From IMG/VR virus record IMGVR_UViG_3300042507_001755, positions 1 through 33,654 of that record: 33,654 nucleotides of DNA; one strand, 5' to 3'. The notes beneath the pieces were generated by a model, which was not told the DNA's origin, made no database searches, and worked only from the letters and a program-made list of their open reading frames with translations. The stretch comes from a virus. The translations under genes and the position numbers were made by a program. Shown one piece after another: positions 31,226 through 33,654 of the stretch; within the stretch, counting starts at the first letter, position 1; each line of letters starts with the position of its first letter.

Positions 31226-31898
31226 TCAACCGAGGTTTGATTTAATCAACTCGGATTCAATGCTAAACTTATCTAAAGATTTAGCGAAACTTATTAAAGA
31301 AAAAGGATTGTCAAGCAACATTCAAGGAAAGCAATTCGTTAATGTTGAAGGATGGCAATTCGCTGGAGCTTCTTTAGGGTTAATGCCGATTATCACAGAA
31401 ACTACGGACTTAACTCGAAGAGGCACAGAACCTGGTCAAGTAGAAATAAAGTACATGGCTAAGTGCGAAGTACGAAACATTAATACTGGTCAGTTAGTAG
31501 CTACTGGAGTAGCAATCTGTAGCAACTTTGAGCATAGCAAAAAAAGATTTGATGAGTACGCAATATTATCAATGGCACAGACAAGAGCAATCGGTAAGGC
31601 GTATCGTAACTTACTTGCATGGTTGATGAAAGCTGCAGGATTTGAAGCTACACCAGCAGAAGAGATGGACTTTGCAGTAGAGACACCTAAAAAACCTTCT
31701 CAAACAGTACAAGAAGTTGTAGCAGAAATAGTAGAAGAAGAAGAAATAGATATTGATGCTATCAAGATGGAGATTGCTAAGTGTACTAAAGTAAAGCAAC
31801 TTACTGATTTGTACTTTGGATATAAGCAGTTATTTGACAGTAACGAAACTTTAAAGAAGTTATTGTCTATGAAAAAAGAAAACCTAACCAAAAAATAA
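31206..31898 (+). CDS. Possible single-strand annealing / recombination protein
   Basis: Residues 1-160 have QFVNVEGWQFAGASLGLMPI and EYAILSMAQTRAIGKAYR then KAAGFEATPAEEM. I know the (S/A)xAQTRAxGRAxR...GYxxTPAEEM pattern from phage proteins found beside recombination genes and thought to bind or anneal single strands. After an acidic linker (EEEEIDIDA) a helical tail (VKQLTDLYFGYKQLFD) follows. The gene after it is of a type often found with it. The role is inferred from context and motif, not proven. Confidence 0.6.
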   Translation: MSTELTNQPRFDLINSDSMLNLSKDLAKLIKEKGLSSNIQGKQFVNVEGWQFAGASLGLMPIITETTDLTRRGTEPGQVEIKYMAKCEVRNINTGQLVATGVAICSNFEHSKKRFDEYAILSMAQTRAIGKAYRNLLAWLMKAAGFEATPAEEMDFAVETPKKPSQTVQEVVAEIVEEEEIDIDAIKMEIAKCTKVKQLTDLYFGYKQLFDSNETLKKLLSMKKENLTKK

Positions 31899-31902
31899 AA
31901 CT

Positions 31903-32367
31903 ATGAGTTTAGAATTATTACCAAAAGTAGAACTTAGTTCTATCGAACCATCAAAGTTTAGCATTGAGTTGCTAAAGCAAACTATCGTACAGCATTTTAG
32001 AGAGACTGGAGACAATCCACTTGAGATGCTTGTTAAAGCAGAGGCTATTATTCAGCTTTTAGATGGCATTAGAGCCGATTTAAAGGAAGATGTGGTAGAT
32101 ATACTCTCCTCGCATCCACAAGGCAAAGCAGAGGTCTTAGGAGCAGAAGTTAGTAAGTTTGAATCTGGCGTAAAGTATGCTTATGATGGCGACTATACTT
32201 GGCTTAAAATGAACCAAGAATTAGAAGCTATTAAATTTAAGCAGAAAGAAAGAGAGTCATTACTTAAAACTATTAAAGACCCATTGGTTGACCCAGAGAC
32301 TGGAGAAATGATTTACCCAGCTCCTAAGTATAGCACAACCACATTTAAAATCTCATTAAAGAAATAA
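31903..32367 (+). CDS. Recombination-associated hypothetical protein (154 aa)
   Basis: The protein has an N-terminal helical part, DILSSHPQGKAEVLGAEVSK near the middle, and a C-terminal YDGDYTWLKMNQELEAIK, KERESLLKTI, then PAPKYSTTTFKISLK. I have met the last pattern in phages of Bacteroidota next to genes for single-strand annealing proteins or exonucleases. It starts 4 bases after the upstream gene. Its biochemical role is unknown. Confidence 0.68.
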   Translation: MSLELLPKVELSSIEPSKFSIELLKQTIVQHFRETGDNPLEMLVKAEAIIQLLDGIRADLKEDVVDILSSHPQGKAEVLGAEVSKFESGVKYAYDGDYTWLKMNQELEAIKFKQKERESLLKTIKDPLVDPETGEMIYPAPKYSTTTFKISLKK

Positions 32368-32368
32368 A

Positions 32369-32611
32369 ATGGCAAATACACTTTTAGAAAGATTGCAAGA
32401 TAAATATGGCGAAGAATATGATATTAAAGAAGTAGAAAAATTCTATGAATATAATATCACAATGATACCAGCAGAAGATGATAACCATATTTATAAATTA
32501 AGAATGAAATCTAAGGATAATTCTTTTATTTATACTACATGGCATAGAACTGAAGATACATTATTAAATCACTTATTAAGATATACTTATGAATCAACCA
32601 ACAATGAATAA
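32369..32611 (+). CDS. Hypothetical early protein (80 aa)
   Basis: A small mixed alpha/beta product, with YNITMIPAEDDNHIYKLRMKS and a later LLNHLLRYTYES helix. It starts 1 base after the preceding gene and overlaps the next by about 23 bases. No family recognised. Confidence 0.62.
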   Translation: MANTLLERLQDKYGEEYDIKEVEKFYEYNITMIPAEDDNHIYKLRMKSKDNSFIYTTWHRTEDTLLNHLLRYTYESTNNE

Positions 32612-32747
32612 CGAGCAGTTTGCTCTATGGGTAGCTTTAAGTCAAGGTATGGACAATGCTCTGTTTCAAAGAGCAGATGACATTCTAAAATGGCTTAACA
32701 AAGACATCAAAAAACCTACAACACCTATAACGCCTAAAGGCAAATAG
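32589..32747 (+). CDS. Small hypothetical protein (52 aa)
   Basis: The product reads MNQPTMNNEQFALWVALSQG, then a helix with LFQRADDILKWLNKDIKK and a Thr/Pro/Lys-rich end. Either of two ATGs (32589 or 32604) could start it. It fits tightly behind the gene before it, and a hairpin follows 10 bases after its stop. Confidence 0.55.
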   Translation: MNQPTMNNEQFALWVALSQGMDNALFQRADDILKWLNKDIKKPTTPITPKGK

Positions 32748-32756
32748 TAAACTTAT

Positions 32757-32817
32757 ACCACCTCAAGATATTAAATATTTTATAACAATAAATAGTAATT
32801 AGGGAACTTGGGGTGGT
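32757..32817 (+). other. Large-loop hairpin in the early transcript
   Basis: ACCACCTCAAG at 32757-32767 pairs with CTTGGGGTGGT at 32807-32817 over 11 bp with one G-U pair, around an AT-rich loop of 39 bases. TATTTTAAT follows, weaker than a classic terminator tail. It lies in the only sizeable gap of this gene cluster and could be an attenuator, an RNA-processing site or a structured RNA. Confidence 0.55.
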
Positions 32818-32834
32818 TATTTTAATCTTTATCT

Positions 32835-32996
32835 ATGAAGGAAACACTAATATTTATCTATGAGTTAGTAAAGTTTATACTAATTTCATTACCCTTAGCA
32901 TTTACAATACTATTTACAGCAAACCTTATTTACGAACTAAAACGCATCATTAATGGGATTAGATTTGGAACCAAGAGGATTCGAGAACTCAATTAA
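32835..32996 (+). CDS. Small membrane protein (53 aa)
   Basis: The product reads MKETLIFIYELVKFILISLP and then AFTILFTANLIYEL, a single or double hydrophobic stretch at residues about 5-34, followed by a basic tail (LKRIINGIRFGTKRIREL). The last 44 bases overlap the next gene in another frame. It probably sits in the inner membrane with a basic cytoplasmic end. No family recognised. Confidence 0.55.
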   Translation: MKETLIFIYELVKFILISLPLAFTILFTANLIYELKRIINGIRFGTKRIRELN

Positions 32997-33168
32997 GGTT
33001 AGGATGATTTACCTTGATAACAAAGAAGAAGAGCAGTTTATATCAATAGCAGCAGCTAACAGAAAGACCAACATTAACGCACAAGCAATACGAGAAGCAC
33101 TTAACCCACTACAAAAGAAAAGATTTACCTATCAAAATCGATTAGTAGTGTTTCGTATTAAAAAATAA
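32953..33168 (+). CDS. Hypothetical protein before the initiator gene (71 aa)
   Basis: The second half (ISIAAANRKTNINAQAIREA then RFTYQNRLVVFRI) has the order of a small helix-turn-helix with a beta wing, somewhat like DNA-binding repeats of homing endonucleases. This likeness is weak. It ends 4 bases before the initiator gene, which points to replication or its control. Confidence 0.6.
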   Translation: MGLDLEPRGFENSIKVRMIYLDNKEEEQFISIAAANRKTNINAQAIREALNPLQKKRFTYQNRLVVFRIKK

Positions 33169-33172
33169 ACTT

Positions 33173-33654
33173 ATGTCACAATTTTACACAACAATAATTC
33201 ATCCTATAAGGAAGCACTTTAGCTTGTCTTGTAATGACTACTGCGTATTAGATACCATTATGCGTATGCAGAATAATGAATCGCATTGGTGCTATATGTC
33301 TAAAGATACCATGGCAAACGATTTAGACTTATCAAAACAAGCTGTTCTAAACATAATCACTAAGTTAGTAGAGAAAGAACTTATAGTCAAAAATCCAGCC
33401 ACTAAACACTTACGCATTGCGTCAGTATTCTTAGATTATTTAAACGACTACAAAAAGTTTACCGATGGTAAAGAAACTTTACTTGAACGGTCAAAAAACT
33501 TTACCGAAACTGGTAAAAAAACTTTACCTAACAATAATACTAACAATAAGAATACATTTATAAGGCCTACGGCTGAACAAATAAATGAATATTCAAATGA
33601 GATTGGATTTACTTTAGATGGTTCACAATTTATAGACCATTACGAAGCAAGAGG
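33173..33654 (+). CDS. Replication initiator-like protein, N-terminal part (continues at 1)
   Basis: The gene is cut by the window end and resumes at the start, where it ends at 305 (199 residues in the circle). Residues 1-90 show a winged-helix pattern (CNDYCVLDTIMRMQNN, MSKDTMANDLDLSKQAVLNI, LVEKELIVKNPATKHLRI), as in phage replication proteins. Residues about 95-125 are the polar linker encoded by the iterons. The remainder up to 33654 duplicates 1-187. It precedes dnaB, so a lambda O-like role is likely. Confidence 0.82.
   Translation, partial: MSQFYTTIIHPIRKHFSLSCNDYCVLDTIMRMQNNESHWCYMSKDTMANDLDLSKQAVLNIITKLVEKELIVKNPATKHLRIASVFLDYLNDYKKFTDGKETLLERSKNFTETGKKTLPNNNTNNKNTFIRPTAEQINEYSNEIGFTLDGSQFIDHYEAR
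33467..33528. repeat. Iterons inside the initiator gene, right copy
   Basis: The same three 17-bp units as at 1-61 occur here at 33467-33483, 33489-33505 and 33512-33528. A partial arm (AAAGTTTACC) precedes the first unit at about 33455-33464. In the closed circle the two copies are one locus. Confidence 0.65.
33468..33654. repeat. Terminal direct repeat, right copy (circular closure)
   Basis: This copy pairs with 1-187 at a constant offset of 33,467 with four differences and no gaps. Relative to the left copy it carries A at the position matching 128, T at 131, T at 155 and C at 176. Confidence 0.93.

Noticed and set aside
1-33654. Lysogeny genes, reverse transcriptase (diversity-generating element), tRNA genes
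   Set aside because: None could be recognised in any frame or fold by eye; no variable/template repeat pair was seen near the fibre or tip genes.

Overview
The window is a complete or nearly complete genome of a small tailed (siphovirus-type) phage of the Bacteroidota. The first 187 bases recur at the end (33468-33654, 4 mismatches), so the sequence closes to a circle of 33,467 bp. A replication gene is cut by the arbitrary linear ends. The host assignment rests on low GC, starts preceded by A-rich sequence rather than Shine-Dalgarno motifs, and promoters resembling the Bacteroidota form TTG-N19/20-TAnnTTTG. I see no integrase, lysogeny repressor, DNA polymerase, primase, tRNA or CRISPR array.

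There are three main transcription blocks. (1) A leftward late block runs from about 26.1 kb to 4.3 kb. It holds a zinc-ribbon protein, small and large terminase, portal, a small head protein, a MuF-like protein, prohead protease, HK97-type capsid, three connector/neck proteins, a long fibre with an S74 self-cleaving chaperone, a tail terminator, the tail tube, and tail chaperones joined by a -1 frameshift on a run of ten A. The tape measure, a tail-tip protein, three tail-tube-like paralogues, a possible spanin, two holin-like proteins, an M15 endolysin and a metallophosphoesterase follow. Two tiny genes at 3.8-4.2 kb lie beyond a terminator and may form a separate unit. (2) A rightward early block starts at 29.4 kb, crosses the junction and ends at a terminator at 3.7 kb. 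It holds many small proteins, a stand-alone DnaA domain IV-like protein, a possible recombination pair, an initiator-like protein with iterons inside its gene, DnaB helicase, a VRR-NUC nuclease and a MazG-like protein. (3) A separate rightward cassette at 26.6-28.97 kb has its own promoter and terminator and different arginine codon use. It encodes two tiny membrane peptides, an amidoligase-family enzyme (ATP-dependent amide-bond-forming) and a class II glutamine amidotransferase.

The amidoligase/amidotransferase cassette is the best candidate for an undescribed system. It looks like a moron that would make amide bonds on an unknown peptide, cell-wall or small-molecule target. The untranslated stretch after it (28967-29388) is also notable: it holds 10-bp tandem repeats, a second 10-bp repeat set with an inverted arm, and an array of A5 tracts spaced 11 bp apart that should bend DNA. 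This stretch and the iterons inside the initiator gene are the two candidate origin or control regions. The phage probably depends on the host replisome, loaded by its own initiator and DnaB.
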